Shown one piece after another: positions 15,390-24,031 of a stretch of DNA of 64,000 bases. Made by a program: the position numbers and the translations under genes. This DNA comes from a bacterium (GTDB lineage Bacteria; UBA8248): the NCBI GenBank assembly GCA_022828125.1, contig JAJEJD010000019.1, positions 266,875-330,874 of the forward strand, given 5' to 3'. The notes under the pieces are model-generated. The model did no database searches and was not told the DNA's origin. It was given only the letters and a program-made list of their open reading frames with translations. Position 1 is the stretch's first letter, and each line of letters begins with the position of its first letter.

Positions 15390-16442
15390 CTAGACGTCGA
15401 TTCCTTCCAGAAGTTCCGTCATCTGTATCTTTCTTCCCGCTTCCGCCGAGCGGCACGAACCCTCCACCAGAGCGAGGGCATGGACGGCCTCCCGGGGGCC
15501 GGTCTCGGGCGCATCGCCCGTGCGGGCGCAATCGGCGAATTCCTCCACCTCGTCGATTATCATGTCCGCCATTTCGGGCACGGGCACGTCCGTCCAGCCG
15601 GCCTCGCCCGCCTTTTGAATCGCCAAGCTGGTCTCATCATTCGTCTTGTGCGCAAGGGTGATGTTTTCGCGAATCATCTCGAGAGAGACTACCGCCTGGG
15701 TGCCGTGCAGCCTGAGCGTGAATACGCCCGGCGTCACGAAACTCGTCATCAGGGTCGAGACGGGGCCGCCTTCGTGCTCGGTGATCGTCATCGTCACGTC
15801 GTCTATTTCCGCAGGCGTGGCCAGCTTTTTGTGAATTCCCGTCACGCTCAAGGGGTCGCCCAGCAGGTAGTTCAGCGTGTCGCAGTGGTGAATCCCCATC
15901 TGCATGAGGGGGCCGCCCGGACACTCGTCCCTGAAATATCGCCACCTGTCGGGAGTGAAAAACTGACCCATGTGATTCGAAAAAACGGCCTCCGCCCAAA
16001 GCGGCCTCCCGATGGTTCCATCCTCTATCAGCGCGCGGATTTTCCGGTGTCCCGCCGCGCGCCGGTAGCAATGCCCCACCGCCAGGGTCTTGCCGGACGC
16101 CCGCCAGGCTCTGAGCACCTCGGGCGCTTCGGCCAGGACGTTCGTGATCGGCTTTTCCACCCAGACGTGCTTGCCCGCCTCGAGCGCGGCGATGATCTGG
16201 GCCGCATGCACCTTGTTCGGCGTGGTGAGCAGGACCCCCTCCACGTCCGGATTCTCCAGTATCGCCTCATAGCTCGCCGCCGCCTCGCATCCATGTTCTC
16301 CCGCGAAGGAGGCGCGCTTTTCTTCGTTGCGCGTGTAGCAGGTGATCAGGTCTATCTTGTCGCTTCTGCGGAGGGCGTCTCCTATCGGCGTCGCCCACCA
16401 GCCGAGGCCCACGAGGGCCGCTGTGAATTTTTCCTGTGACAT
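15390..16442 (-). CDS. Gfo/Idh/MocA family oxidoreductase
   Basis: A 350-residue NAD(P)-dependent oxidoreductase. The N-terminal Rossmann segment is AALVGLGWWATPIGDALRRS (about residues 8-27). The family signature WVEKPITN lies near residue 95, with Lys in EKP, and a C-terminal alpha/beta domain follows with MGIHHCDTLNYLLGD near 180. Members oxidise or reduce sugars, inositols or related cyclic compounds. The substrate is not evident and no sugar operon is adjacent. It is monocistronic between the tRNA-Val and priA. Confidence 0.9.
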   Translation of the reverse strand: MSQEKFTAALVGLGWWATPIGDALRRSDKIDLITCYTRNEEKRASFAGEHGCEAAASYEAILENPDVEGVLLTTPNKVHAAQIIAALEAGKHVWVEKPITNVLAEAPEVLRAWRASGKTLAVGHCYRRAAGHRKIRALIEDGTIGRPLWAEAVFSNHMGQFFTPDRWRYFRDECPGGPLMQMGIHHCDTLNYLLGDPLSVTGIHKKLATPAEIDDVTMTITEHEGGPVSTLMTSFVTPGVFTLRLHGTQAVVSLEMIRENITLAHKTNDETSLAIQKAGEAGWTDVPVPEMADMIIDEVEEFADCARTGDAPETGPREAVHALALVEGSCRSAEAGRKIQMTELLEGIDV

Positions 16443-16506
16443 ATGAACTCCCCGTTCTGAATTATCTGGTTTCTCCGAAATATGGCTCCTTTGAGGATGA
16501 GTATCC

Positions 16507-19080
16507 TCACATCAAACTCAACGGGTCTACGTCCACCGCCAGGCGAACGGAAGAGAAAGCCGCCTGCCCGTCGAATTCCGCCCTCAGCGAATTGAGCGCC
16601 TCGCTCAGGCGCTTCGACCCCCTGGCCTTCAGGATCATGTGATACCGCCATACGCCGCGAATCCTCTCAAGCGGCGCCGGCGCGGGGCCCAGATATTCGA
16701 CCCCTCCAGGGTCGGCGGCGCGCCCGGCGGCGGCAGCGCCATGTTGGCGTAAATACGAGGCCATCCATTCACCGGCTTTCGCGGCGAGGCGCTTGTCCTT
16801 CGACTCGAAACGCAGCCTGGCCAGACGTCGATACGGCGGGTAACCCAACCGCTCCCGCGCCAGGGCTTCACTCTTGTAGAAACCGGCGTAGTCATGCGTC
16901 CGCGCGCACTGAACCGCGAAATGGTCCGGCCTGAACGTCTGGATGATGACTTCGCCGGGCAAATCGGCGCGGCCCGCCCTGCCCGCCACCTGGGTCAATA
17001 GCTGAAAAGTGCGCTCGCTCGCCCTGAAATCGGGCAGATGCAGCCCGACGTCGGCCACCACCACGCCCACGAGCGTCAGTTTCGGGAAATCATGGCCTTT
17101 CGCCACCATTTGCGTCCCGATGAGGATGTCGATTTCCCCGCTCCGCATGGCGCCGAATATGCTCTCGTATGCGCCTGCCCGGCGGGCCGTATCGCGATCC
17201 AGACGCTGGACGCGCGCCTCCGGGAATCGCGCCTTGACGGCCTGCTCGACGCGCTCGGTTCCAACGCCGAAGTACCCCACCCTGTCGCCCCGGCAGGAGG
17301 AGCACCTGTTGGGCGGATGCGCGCTGTAATCGCACCAGTGGCACTGCACCCTGCCCCCGCCTTCACGGTGAAACGTCAGCGGGATGGAGCAGTGAGGACA
17401 CTGGAGCGCCTCGCCGCAATCGCGGCACAGGATCACCGAGGAGAACCCCCGCCGGTTCAGGAACAACAGCGTCTGCTCGCCTCGCTCCAGACGCTGGCCG
17501 ACGGCGGTAGCCAAATCGCGCGTGAGAAGTTCGGGCGTCCTGGGGTCGGAGCCGGCCTCTTTCCTCAAATCCACCAGGCGCACCTGAGGCAACCTCCCCC
17601 CCGTGGGCCGACCCGAAAGCGAGCGCAGACGGTAGCGGCCGCTTCTCGCGCTCGTATAGCTTTCAATCGAGGGCGTCGCCGAGCCCAGCACGACGGGAAC
17701 CCCCAGGTTCCTGGCGCGCACGATGCCCGTATCCCGCGCGTTGTAGCGAGGGGACTCCTCCTGCTTGTAGGAGCCGTCGTGCTCCTCATCCACCGCAACC
17801 ATCCCGAGATTCGGAACCGGGGCGAAGACGGCGGACCTCGTGCCCACGACGATGGGCGCATCCCCGTTCTTGATGCGCCGCCATTCCGACAGGCGCTTTT
17901 TCTCCGAATAGGCGCTGTGCAGACAGGCCACCAAGCCCCCGAAACGCTCCCGAAACCGCCCCAGGAGCTGGGGAGTCAGGCCGATTTCCGGCACCAGAAT
18001 CAACGCGCCCAATCCGTTTGCGAGGGCTTCTTGCGCAAGCCGGATGTAGACTTCCGTCTTCCCGCTTCCGGTGACGCCGTGAAGAAGCGTGACAGAAAAA
18101 TTCTTTTTCTCGATGTCCGCTTTCACCAGTTCGAACGATTCTCTCTGCTCATCGGTGAGGACCATAGCGGGCGCACCGACCCCTGAGTTCAACTCGTTCA
18201 TATTCTCTTCATCAGGAAGGAGGTCTTCTACTACTTCGACCCATCCTTTTTTCTCCAGCGCCGCGCAAGCGGCGCGTGCGCCTTTCGAGAGAACCTCCAG
18301 TTCCCCCAGCCGCAAACGTCCATCTCCGGCCTGATCCAACAGGCCCAGGATTTCCGCCTGCCGCTTCGCGCGTTTTGCCAGAGATTCGAGTTCACCTTCC
18401 GGGGGCATCTTGAGAAGGCGCGCATACTTGGCCTTCCGCTGTTTCGAACCACCTACCTCGTCGACGATTTTCTCCACGAAGCCCGCATCGATGAGACGCT
18501 CGAGCTCCGGGCGCGTCCCGCGCCCGAACGACGCCGCAAGAGAACTGATGGTTCTCGGACTCTTTCGCAGCGCAACCAGAATGCGCGCCTTGTGGCTCCC
18601 CTTCGCCTCCGAGGGCTTGAGGCCGGGCAGTCCCAGGCCGCCTTCCTCGAATGCGGCCTCCACCCGCCCTGTCTCACTCAGGCGGTAACGCTCTACCGTT
18701 TTCTTCTCCTTATGGGAGGGCAGCGCGAATTTGAGCGCCTCCCCCCAGCCGCAACAATAGTACTCCGCCACCCATCTGGTGAGTTCCAGAAGCTCCGGCG
18801 TGAGCAACGGCTCGTCGTCAAGAATCTCCAGAACGGACTTTATCGACCCGGGCTCGACCCCGGGGGGCGGGCTTTCGCCCGGCGGGTGGACGACGTATCC
18901 CGTCACCTTCCGCCTGCCCAGCGGCACCAGCACGCGCAGTCCGGGCGACAGCCTCTCCGCGAGTTCACGACTTGCCCGGTAGGTGAGCGGCTTCAGCTGC
19001 GGGACGCTGAGCGCAACCTCGACATACCGGCTTCCCGGCTCATGCGCTCGCGCGGCCTCTTTTTTGATGGTGTATTTCAC
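16507..19080 (-). CDS. priA: Primosomal replication restart helicase PriA
   Basis: An 857-residue superfamily-2 helicase that reloads the replisome at stalled forks. Visible parts: an N-terminal DNA-binding domain with SVPQLKPLTYRA; Walker A LLHGVTGSGKTEVYIRL near residue 330; VAVDEEHDGSYKQEESPRYN; a zinc region with paired cysteines (CRDCGEALQCPHC ... CHWCDY ... CSSCRG); and GTQMVAKGHDFP. The start is the GTG at 19080, which overlaps the TGA of the upstream dehydratase as GTGA. Longer in-frame starts to 19263 lie inside that gene and encode unlike sequence. The 4-nt overlap implies translational coupling of a replication-restart helicase to an amino-acid enzyme, which I take as operon economy. 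Confidence 0.94.
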   Translation of the reverse strand: MKYTIKKEAARAHEPGSRYVEVALSVPQLKPLTYRASRELAERLSPGLRVLVPLGRRKVTGYVVHPPGESPPPGVEPGSIKSVLEILDDEPLLTPELLELTRWVAEYYCCGWGEALKFALPSHKEKKTVERYRLSETGRVEAAFEEGGLGLPGLKPSEAKGSHKARILVALRKSPRTISSLAASFGRGTRPELERLIDAGFVEKIVDEVGGSKQRKAKYARLLKMPPEGELESLAKRAKRQAEILGLLDQAGDGRLRLGELEVLSKGARAACAALEKKGWVEVVEDLLPDEENMNELNSGVGAPAMVLTDEQRESFELVKADIEKKNFSVTLLHGVTGSGKTEVYIRLAQEALANGLGALILVPEIGLTPQLLGRFRERFGGLVACLHSAYSEKKRLSEWRRIKNGDAPIVVGTRSAVFAPVPNLGMVAVDEEHDGSYKQEESPRYNARDTGIVRARNLGVPVVLGSATPSIESYTSARSGRYRLRSLSGRPTGGRLPQVRLVDLRKEAGSDPRTPELLTRDLATAVGQRLERGEQTLLFLNRRGFSSVILCRDCGEALQCPHCSIPLTFHREGGGRVQCHWCDYSAHPPNRCSSCRGDRVGYFGVGTERVEQAVKARFPEARVQRLDRDTARRAGAYESIFGAMRSGEIDILIGTQMVAKGHDFPKLTLVGVVVADVGLHLPDFRASERTFQLLTQVAGRAGRADLPGEVIIQTFRPDHFAVQCARTHDYAGFYKSEALARERLGYPPYRRLARLRFESKDKRLAAKAGEWMASYLRQHGAAAAGRAADPGGVEYLGPAPAPLERIRGVWRYHMILKARGSKRLSEALNSLRAEFDGQAAFSSVRLAVDVDPLSLM

Positions 19081-20045
19081 GGACGAGGCGTCCCGCCGCT
19101 GAGGATGATATCGAGGTGCTCGCTGGTGAGGTTGCGCCCGCTCAGGATTCCGGCGACCCGCTTGCCCTTCAGGTCCATCTTCATGGCGGCCGCCGTCGGG
19201 GCGGCGCCCGCCCCCTCGGCGATGACGTGCACGTCCGAAACGAGCAGGCGGATGGCGTCGCACATCTCTTCCTCACTCACAGTAACGATTTCATCCACGT
19301 ATCGCCTGATCATCGAAAATGTCAGTTCGAAAGGCACCCGGGTGGCGAGCCCGTCCGCGAAGGTGTCCGCCGAAGGCTGGGGCTGCAATTCCCCGGCGTA
19401 GAAGCTTTTGTAGAAGGCGGGAGCGTTTTCCGCCTGGACCCCCACCACGTGGACCTTGGGATTGATATGTTTGGCGGCGAGGGCTGCGCCGCATACCCCG
19501 CTTCCCCCGCCGAGGGGCACGATGACGACTTCGATATCCGGCTCGGACTCCATGATCTCGAGCGTCTGGGTCGCCACGCCCGCAATGAGGTGCGGCTCGT
19601 TGGCCGAGTGAACGTAGCGCATGCCCCTCGCTTCGCACTGCTCCTCGCACCACACCCTGGCGTCGTCGAAATCCTTTCCCACGAACGCGACTTCCGCCCC
19701 CAGCCTCTCGATGGCCGAGATTTTATCCGCGTTCGCCCCGTTCGGGGCCGCGATCAACGCTTTGACCCCGAAGATCCGCGCGGCGTAGGCGATGGACTGG
19801 CCGTGATTGCCGGTCGAGGCCGTGATGAGGCCCGCCCGCTTCTCCTCCGGACTGAGCCTGGAGACGAGATTCACGCCGCCGCGCACCTTGAACGCGCCGA
19901 CGGGCTGCATGGACTCGAATTTCATGAAATACCGGCACCCGATGCGTTCCGAAAGCACCGGCACCTCGTGAAAAGGCGTGGGCTGCAAGTAGTCGGCGAC
20001 CCGTTTTTGCGCCTCCAGAACATCATCAAACGTAGGCTCGCGCAT
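19077..20045 (-). CDS. PLP-dependent threonine/serine dehydratase-like protein
   Basis: A 322-residue fold-type II PLP enzyme. The lysine that binds PLP lies in GAFKVRGG near residue 54, SxGNHGQ follows as TASTGNHGQSIAYAA, and the phosphate-binding glycine loop is PLGGGSGVCGA near 180. It lacks the C-terminal ACT-like regulatory domain of biosynthetic IlvA, so a catabolic threonine/serine ammonia-lyase or serine racemase-like activity is likely. It ends within the priA start (GTGA overlap). The ATG at 20045 has GGAGG upstream. Confidence 0.88.
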   Translation of the reverse strand: MREPTFDDVLEAQKRVADYLQPTPFHEVPVLSERIGCRYFMKFESMQPVGAFKVRGGVNLVSRLSPEEKRAGLITASTGNHGQSIAYAARIFGVKALIAAPNGANADKISAIERLGAEVAFVGKDFDDARVWCEEQCEARGMRYVHSANEPHLIAGVATQTLEIMESEPDIEVVIVPLGGGSGVCGAALAAKHINPKVHVVGVQAENAPAFYKSFYAGELQPQPSADTFADGLATRVPFELTFSMIRRYVDEIVTVSEEEMCDAIRLLVSDVHVIAEGAGAAPTAAAMKMDLKGKRVAGILSGRNLTSEHLDIILSGGTPRP

Positions 20046-20162
20046 GGTTCCTCCAGGGGTGGGCGTATCAAGACTTCTTATATCAAAATTTCCGTCTCAG
20101 AGAGTCCCCGTAAGATGAGTAACCCGTGGTTTTCGCTATCCGCCTGAAAACCTGCGCATTAT

Positions 20163-20417
20163 GGGGCTGTTGGGAAAGCCTGTCCGACCTTCGAGATTGT
20201 TCGCCGTAGGGACAGGCCTCCTCGGTCGGTTCGATTGCCCCTCATTTGTTGAAAGGCAACCCCCCCTACCCCCCCTTAACAGGGGGGCAAGAAAAATCAA
20301 AACCCCCTCAGCCCGGCGAGGGCGCATCGCCTTTTTTTACCCCCCTGTCAAGGGGGGGTAGGGGGGGTTGCCTTTATGAAGTTTCCCTATCAAGGGGGTT
20401 GTTGAAAAATCATACGG
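20163..20417. repeat. MITE-like repeat, copy B1
   Basis: It begins GGGGCTGTTGGGAAAGCC (20163-20180). The core has CCCCCCCTACCCCCCCTTAA near 20260 mirrored by AGGGGGGGTAGGGGGGG near 20354, separated by an AT-rich spacer containing CGGCGAGGGCGCATCGCC. It ends with GGGGGTTGTTGAAAAATC near 20395, which here is in direct orientation rather than inverted, so the copy is rearranged or two elements abut. The 20046-20591 gap holds no credible gene. Confidence 0.7.
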
Positions 20418-20591
20418 GTCGGGTTTCCCCTCTTCCGGAAAGTCGTTAACGGGGCAAGAGCGAAACCTGCATCCGCCGCTGAAGAATGCGGCGACCGGGC
20501 GGTTCCCTCTCAAAGACGCGGATGTTGACCCCCTTCTTCGCGCAACCTAGAATGCTTTCGAGCATAAAACTTTACACTGTCGTGGAGGGTC

Positions 20592-20924
20592 ATGATGAAA
20601 AGCGCCCTGGAAATTGCGATGGAGAAAACTTCCGCCATCGGCGAGCAAGCGCGCCAGGAGCTGGAAAAACTCACTCCTGAGCAAAGGGACAAGATTGAGG
20701 AAATCAAAAAGGTATACGAGGGAAAAATCGCCGAAAAAGACGTCCTTCACCAGCAGGAATTGATGAAAATGACGGGCGGCGCTCCCATTGAAGCCGTCGA
20801 GGCGCAACTCGAACCCGAGGCCAGAGACGCGCTGAACGCGTTCCGCCAGAAATTCAGGAGCGAGCGCGAGGCGCTCGAAGCGGAACGCGACGAGAAAATA
20901 GAAGCCATCAAAAATGAGAGTTAA
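20592..20924 (+). CDS. Small coiled-coil hypothetical protein (110 aa)
   Basis: A charged, almost wholly helical 110-residue protein beginning MMKSALEIAMEKTSAIGEQA. Segments such as ELEKLTPEQRDKIEEIKKVY and FRQKFRSEREALEAERDEKI predict coiled coils at both ends, with a Gly-Gly-Ala-Pro break near residue 63. No cysteines or membrane spans. GGAGG lies just upstream of the start. The DUF362 gene begins 6 bp after its stop, so they are co-transcribed. I do not recognise a named family. Confidence 0.65.
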   Translation: MMKSALEIAMEKTSAIGEQARQELEKLTPEQRDKIEEIKKVYEGKIAEKDVLHQQELMKMTGGAPIEAVEAQLEPEARDALNAFRQKFRSEREALEAERDEKIEAIKNES

Positions 20925-20930
20925 ACGCAC

Positions 20931-21902
20931 ATGAGCCGGGTAGCGATTGTCCGTTGCGAAGACTACGACAAAGCCCGCGTGAGCGACGCCGTCGCCGAGG
21001 CTCTTGAAGCCCTGGGCGGCGCGGCGCAATTCGTCTCTGAAACCGAAGAGATACTGCTCAAACCCAACATCCTTAAAGGTGCACCGCCAGAGAGCGCGCT
21101 GACGACGCATCCCGAAATACTCCGGGCGGTGGCGGGGCAACTCCAGAATTCGGCGGCGCCGCCCCGGAAAATATCCATGGGCGACAGCCCTGCCTGGGGG
21201 AGTCTCGCCAGTTGCGCCGAGCAAGCCGGTCTGTCGAGGGTATGCGAGGAACTCGGGCTCCCCCTCGTCTCCTTCCGAAAAGGGGTGAAGGTTCCCAATC
21301 CCGACGGCGTCGTTTACGCGCACCTCACCATGGCGAAAGAGGCCATGGATGCGGACGGAATCATCAACCTGCCGAAGCTCAAGACCCATTGCCAGCTTTA
21401 CACGACGGGCGCGGTCAAGAACCTCTTCGGCTGCGTCGCGGGGAAAAGAAAGGCGTGGTGGCACTTCAAGGCGGGGACATTCGAGGATTATTTCCCGCTC
21501 ATGCTCGTCGAAACGGCGCGGCTGCTCAAGACGAGGCTCTCCGTTCTGGACGCCGTCTGTGCGATGGAAGGCCAGGGACCGGCACAGGGAACTCCCCGCA
21601 AGGTCGGCCTCATCATCGCGAGCGCCGACCCGGTGGCGCTCGACCGCGTCGCCTGTGAGGTCACGGGACTCGCGCCCGGGAAGCTGAGAACCTTGGAAGC
21701 CGCCCGCGTGACAGGCTTCGGCGAGCCGGATTTGGGCAAGATCGACGTGGTGGGACTGTCTCTTCAGGAGGCGAAGCTGTCCTCACCCCTGGTCGAGCCG
21801 AGGATGATACCGATAGGCTTCAGCATCCCGCGCGTCGTCAAGAGCACGCTGAAACAACAGTGGCTCACGCGCGTGCGCGAACCCCTCCAGAAAGTTTCGT
21901 GA
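20931..21902 (+). CDS. DUF362 domain-containing protein
   Basis: A 323-residue protein with the DUF362 signature: LLKPNILKGAPPESALTTHP near residue 42, then GDSPAWGS, a core INLPKLKTHCQLYTTGAVKNLFGCVAGKRK around residue 145-175, and SADPVALDRVACEV. DUF362 proteins are often joined to 4Fe-4S ferredoxin domains; this one has only scattered cysteines and no ferredoxin motif. Molecular function is not established. It forms a pair with the small coiled-coil gene upstream and converges with the SDR gene. Confidence 0.88.
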   Translation: MSRVAIVRCEDYDKARVSDAVAEALEALGGAAQFVSETEEILLKPNILKGAPPESALTTHPEILRAVAGQLQNSAAPPRKISMGDSPAWGSLASCAEQAGLSRVCEELGLPLVSFRKGVKVPNPDGVVYAHLTMAKEAMDADGIINLPKLKTHCQLYTTGAVKNLFGCVAGKRKAWWHFKAGTFEDYFPLMLVETARLLKTRLSVLDAVCAMEGQGPAQGTPRKVGLIIASADPVALDRVACEVTGLAPGKLRTLEAARVTGFGEPDLGKIDVVGLSLQEAKLSSPLVEPRMIPIGFSIPRVVKSTLKQQWLTRVREPLQKVS

Positions 21903-21915
21903 ATCTCAGCAGGAA

Positions 21916-22689
21916 TTAGATATTCGAGCGGCTCTGCGAGCCGTCCACGTTCCAGCAGGCCCCGTGCACGAGGCTCGCTCTCGGGCTCACCATGAAGACG
22001 GCCACGGCGGAGAGTTCCTCGGGGCGGCCGAAGCGGCCCAGCGGCATCTCCGCGTCGATGAAGCCCTTGAGACCATCGGGCGCCTCGTTCACCCGCCGCT
22101 CCCAGACGCCGCCGGGGAAAATGATGCTGCCCGGCGCAATCGAGTTCACGCGAATGTTGTCCTGCGCCGTCTGCTGGGCGAGCCCCTTGGAGAAGCTGAT
22201 GAGCGCCGCCTTGGAGGCGTTGTACGTCATCGCGCCCTTCGATTCGCGTCCGTAGATGGAGGCGACGTTCAGGATGGAGCCGCCGCCCCTTTTTTTCATC
22301 TCCGGGATCACGAGGCGCGAGAGCGTCACCGCATGATAGAGGTTGAAACCGAACCCCTCGCGCCACTCCGCATCCGTGATGTCTAAAAACGCCTTGGGAT
22401 TGCTGCCGCCCACGTTGTTCACGAGGATGTCGACGCCGCCGAACGCATCGAGCGTCTTCTGGAGAAAAGCATCGGGCACGCCTTCCTGGGTCACGTCGCC
22501 CGCCAAACCCGCCGCGCGTCCGCCGCCCAGCGCGTTCAGCTCATCGACCGCCTGCTCCAGGCGCTCCTCGCCCCGCGCGCTGATCGCCACGTGGCAGCCC
22601 TCGCCTACCAGATCCTTCGCGATGTGGAAGCCGAGACCCCGGCTGCCGCCCGAGATCATCGCCACTTTGTCGGTGAGCATCAAATCCAT
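21916..22689 (-). CDS. SDR family NAD(P)-dependent oxidoreductase
   Basis: A 257-residue classical short-chain dehydrogenase. Cofactor motif ISGGSRGLGFHIAKDL (residues 12-27), NNVG near 90, catalytic Ser in NVASIYGRES and the YNASK pair (Tyr/Lys), then NSIAPGSI. It resembles 3-oxoacyl-ACP reductase-type and dehydrogenases of degradative clusters. The ATG at 22689 has GGAGG about 6 nt upstream. The frame stays open much further upstream, but there it is only the opposite reading of the acyl-CoA dehydrogenase. It follows that gene on the same strand, 44 bp apart, suggesting a beta-oxidation-like pair. Confidence 0.92.
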   Translation of the reverse strand: MDLMLTDKVAMISGGSRGLGFHIAKDLVGEGCHVAISARGEERLEQAVDELNALGGGRAAGLAGDVTQEGVPDAFLQKTLDAFGGVDILVNNVGGSNPKAFLDITDAEWREGFGFNLYHAVTLSRLVIPEMKKRGGGSILNVASIYGRESKGAMTYNASKAALISFSKGLAQQTAQDNIRVNSIAPGSIIFPGGVWERRVNEAPDGLKGFIDAEMPLGRFGRPEELSAVAVFMVSPRASLVHGACWNVDGSQSRSNI

Positions 22690-22733
22690 CGTTTTCCTCC
22701 CCCGATTTGGAGAATGAGGGCCTCGCGACGCCC

Positions 22734-23918
22734 TTACGCGGGCTCGTCCAGCGTCTGGGCGGCGCGCAGCAGCGTCATCGAGTCCGTCCCGTCGCCGTGC
22801 AGGAAGGTGAGGAGGTCGCGCATCATCTTCTCCGTCGGCGTCTCCTTCATGATGCCGATGCCGCCGAGAATGTCCGTGGCGAAGGCTATCGTCTTGAGCG
22901 CCACCTGATCGCTGAACACCTTTCCGTACCGCGTGAAGCGCGTGTTGTAGCTCTCGTCGTTCTCCACGCCCCAGCAGATGCGCCACATGAACTGCTCGGC
23001 CACCTCGATGTTCATGAGCATCTCGGCGAGCATGTGCTGAATCGTCTGGTGCTCGATGATGGGCTTGCCGCCCTGGATGCGCTCTTTCGCGTGCTGGAGG
23101 CAGAAGTTGTAGATGCCGCGCGCGATGCCCGTGTTGCACGCCGGAAGCTCCGCGCTGCCCCGGAACACCGTGGCGAACGTCTGGAAGCCCTTGTCGACCT
23201 CGCCCAGGATGTCGTCCTTGTGGACGCGCACGTTGTCGTAGTAGCTCTCGGCGTTGGGATACAGCCTGTAGCCGAGCTTGTCGTGCACGTTGCCGTAGGT
23301 GACGCCCTCCTGGTCGCCGTGCACGAGAAAGCAGGTGGTTCCCTGATGAAGCGGAACGTCGGGGTTCGTTCTCGCGAAGACCAGCAGAATCTTCGCCCAA
23401 CTCGTGAGCGACGTGAAGCGCTTCGCCCCGTTGAGCACGAAATAATCGCCGTCCCGGACGGCCGAGGTCTTGAGGCCCAGCGCGGGGTCGCTCTGCCGGT
23501 AGATGTTGTCCGAGCCGTAATCCGGCTCGGTTATCACGAACGAGCCGACGCAATCGTCGTCTTCCACGAACATCTTGCCCCACTTCTCGAGCACCGCCTC
23601 CGAACCGCATTTGAAGATCGCGTTCGACACCTTCCAGCACTGGCTCAGGCACTTGATGACGCCGATCTCGATTTGCGCGCCCGTCCAGAGGCAGAGAGCC
23701 TTCGTCGTCGTGTCGGCCCCGATGCCGCCATGCTCCTCGGGAACCGCCATGGTCCGGAGGCCGACCTGCGACGCCTTGTTCAGAAGCTCGCCCGGATAGC
23801 AATCCTTGGGGTCGGGCCGCCTGTCCATCTCCGCCGCGACGGGCGCGACCTCGCGCTCCATGAAATCCCGTGTCAGGTCGGCCAGCGCCAGTTGTTCATC
23901 GGTGAATGGATATTGCAT
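22734..23918 (-). CDS. Acyl-CoA dehydrogenase family protein
   Basis: A 394-residue flavoprotein with the three-part acyl-CoA dehydrogenase architecture. Helical N-terminus (residues 1-120) with MAVPEEHGGIGADTTTK; beta domain with FVITEPDYGSDNIYRQS and FVLNGAKRFTSLTSWAKI; C-terminal helical domain with MLAEMLMNIEVAEQFMW and IAFATDILGGIGIMKETPTEKMMRD. It would oxidise the alpha-beta bond of a CoA thioester, passing electrons to ETF. The substrate is unknown. GGAG is upstream of the ATG. Paired with the downstream SDR. Confidence 0.92.
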   Translation of the reverse strand: MQYPFTDEQLALADLTRDFMEREVAPVAAEMDRRPDPKDCYPGELLNKASQVGLRTMAVPEEHGGIGADTTTKALCLWTGAQIEIGVIKCLSQCWKVSNAIFKCGSEAVLEKWGKMFVEDDDCVGSFVITEPDYGSDNIYRQSDPALGLKTSAVRDGDYFVLNGAKRFTSLTSWAKILLVFARTNPDVPLHQGTTCFLVHGDQEGVTYGNVHDKLGYRLYPNAESYYDNVRVHKDDILGEVDKGFQTFATVFRGSAELPACNTGIARGIYNFCLQHAKERIQGGKPIIEHQTIQHMLAEMLMNIEVAEQFMWRICWGVENDESYNTRFTRYGKVFSDQVALKTIAFATDILGGIGIMKETPTEKMMRDLLTFLHGDGTDSMTLLRAAQTLDEPA

Positions 23919-24031
23919 AACTCCTCCAGAGCCTTGAGAAGAATTCTCTTCGAAAGTGATTTTGTATCCCTTGGTTATCCTCCAGCGCCTATAATGGTGT
24001 CAACTTCAAACCGCAACTGCTCTCACATCTC

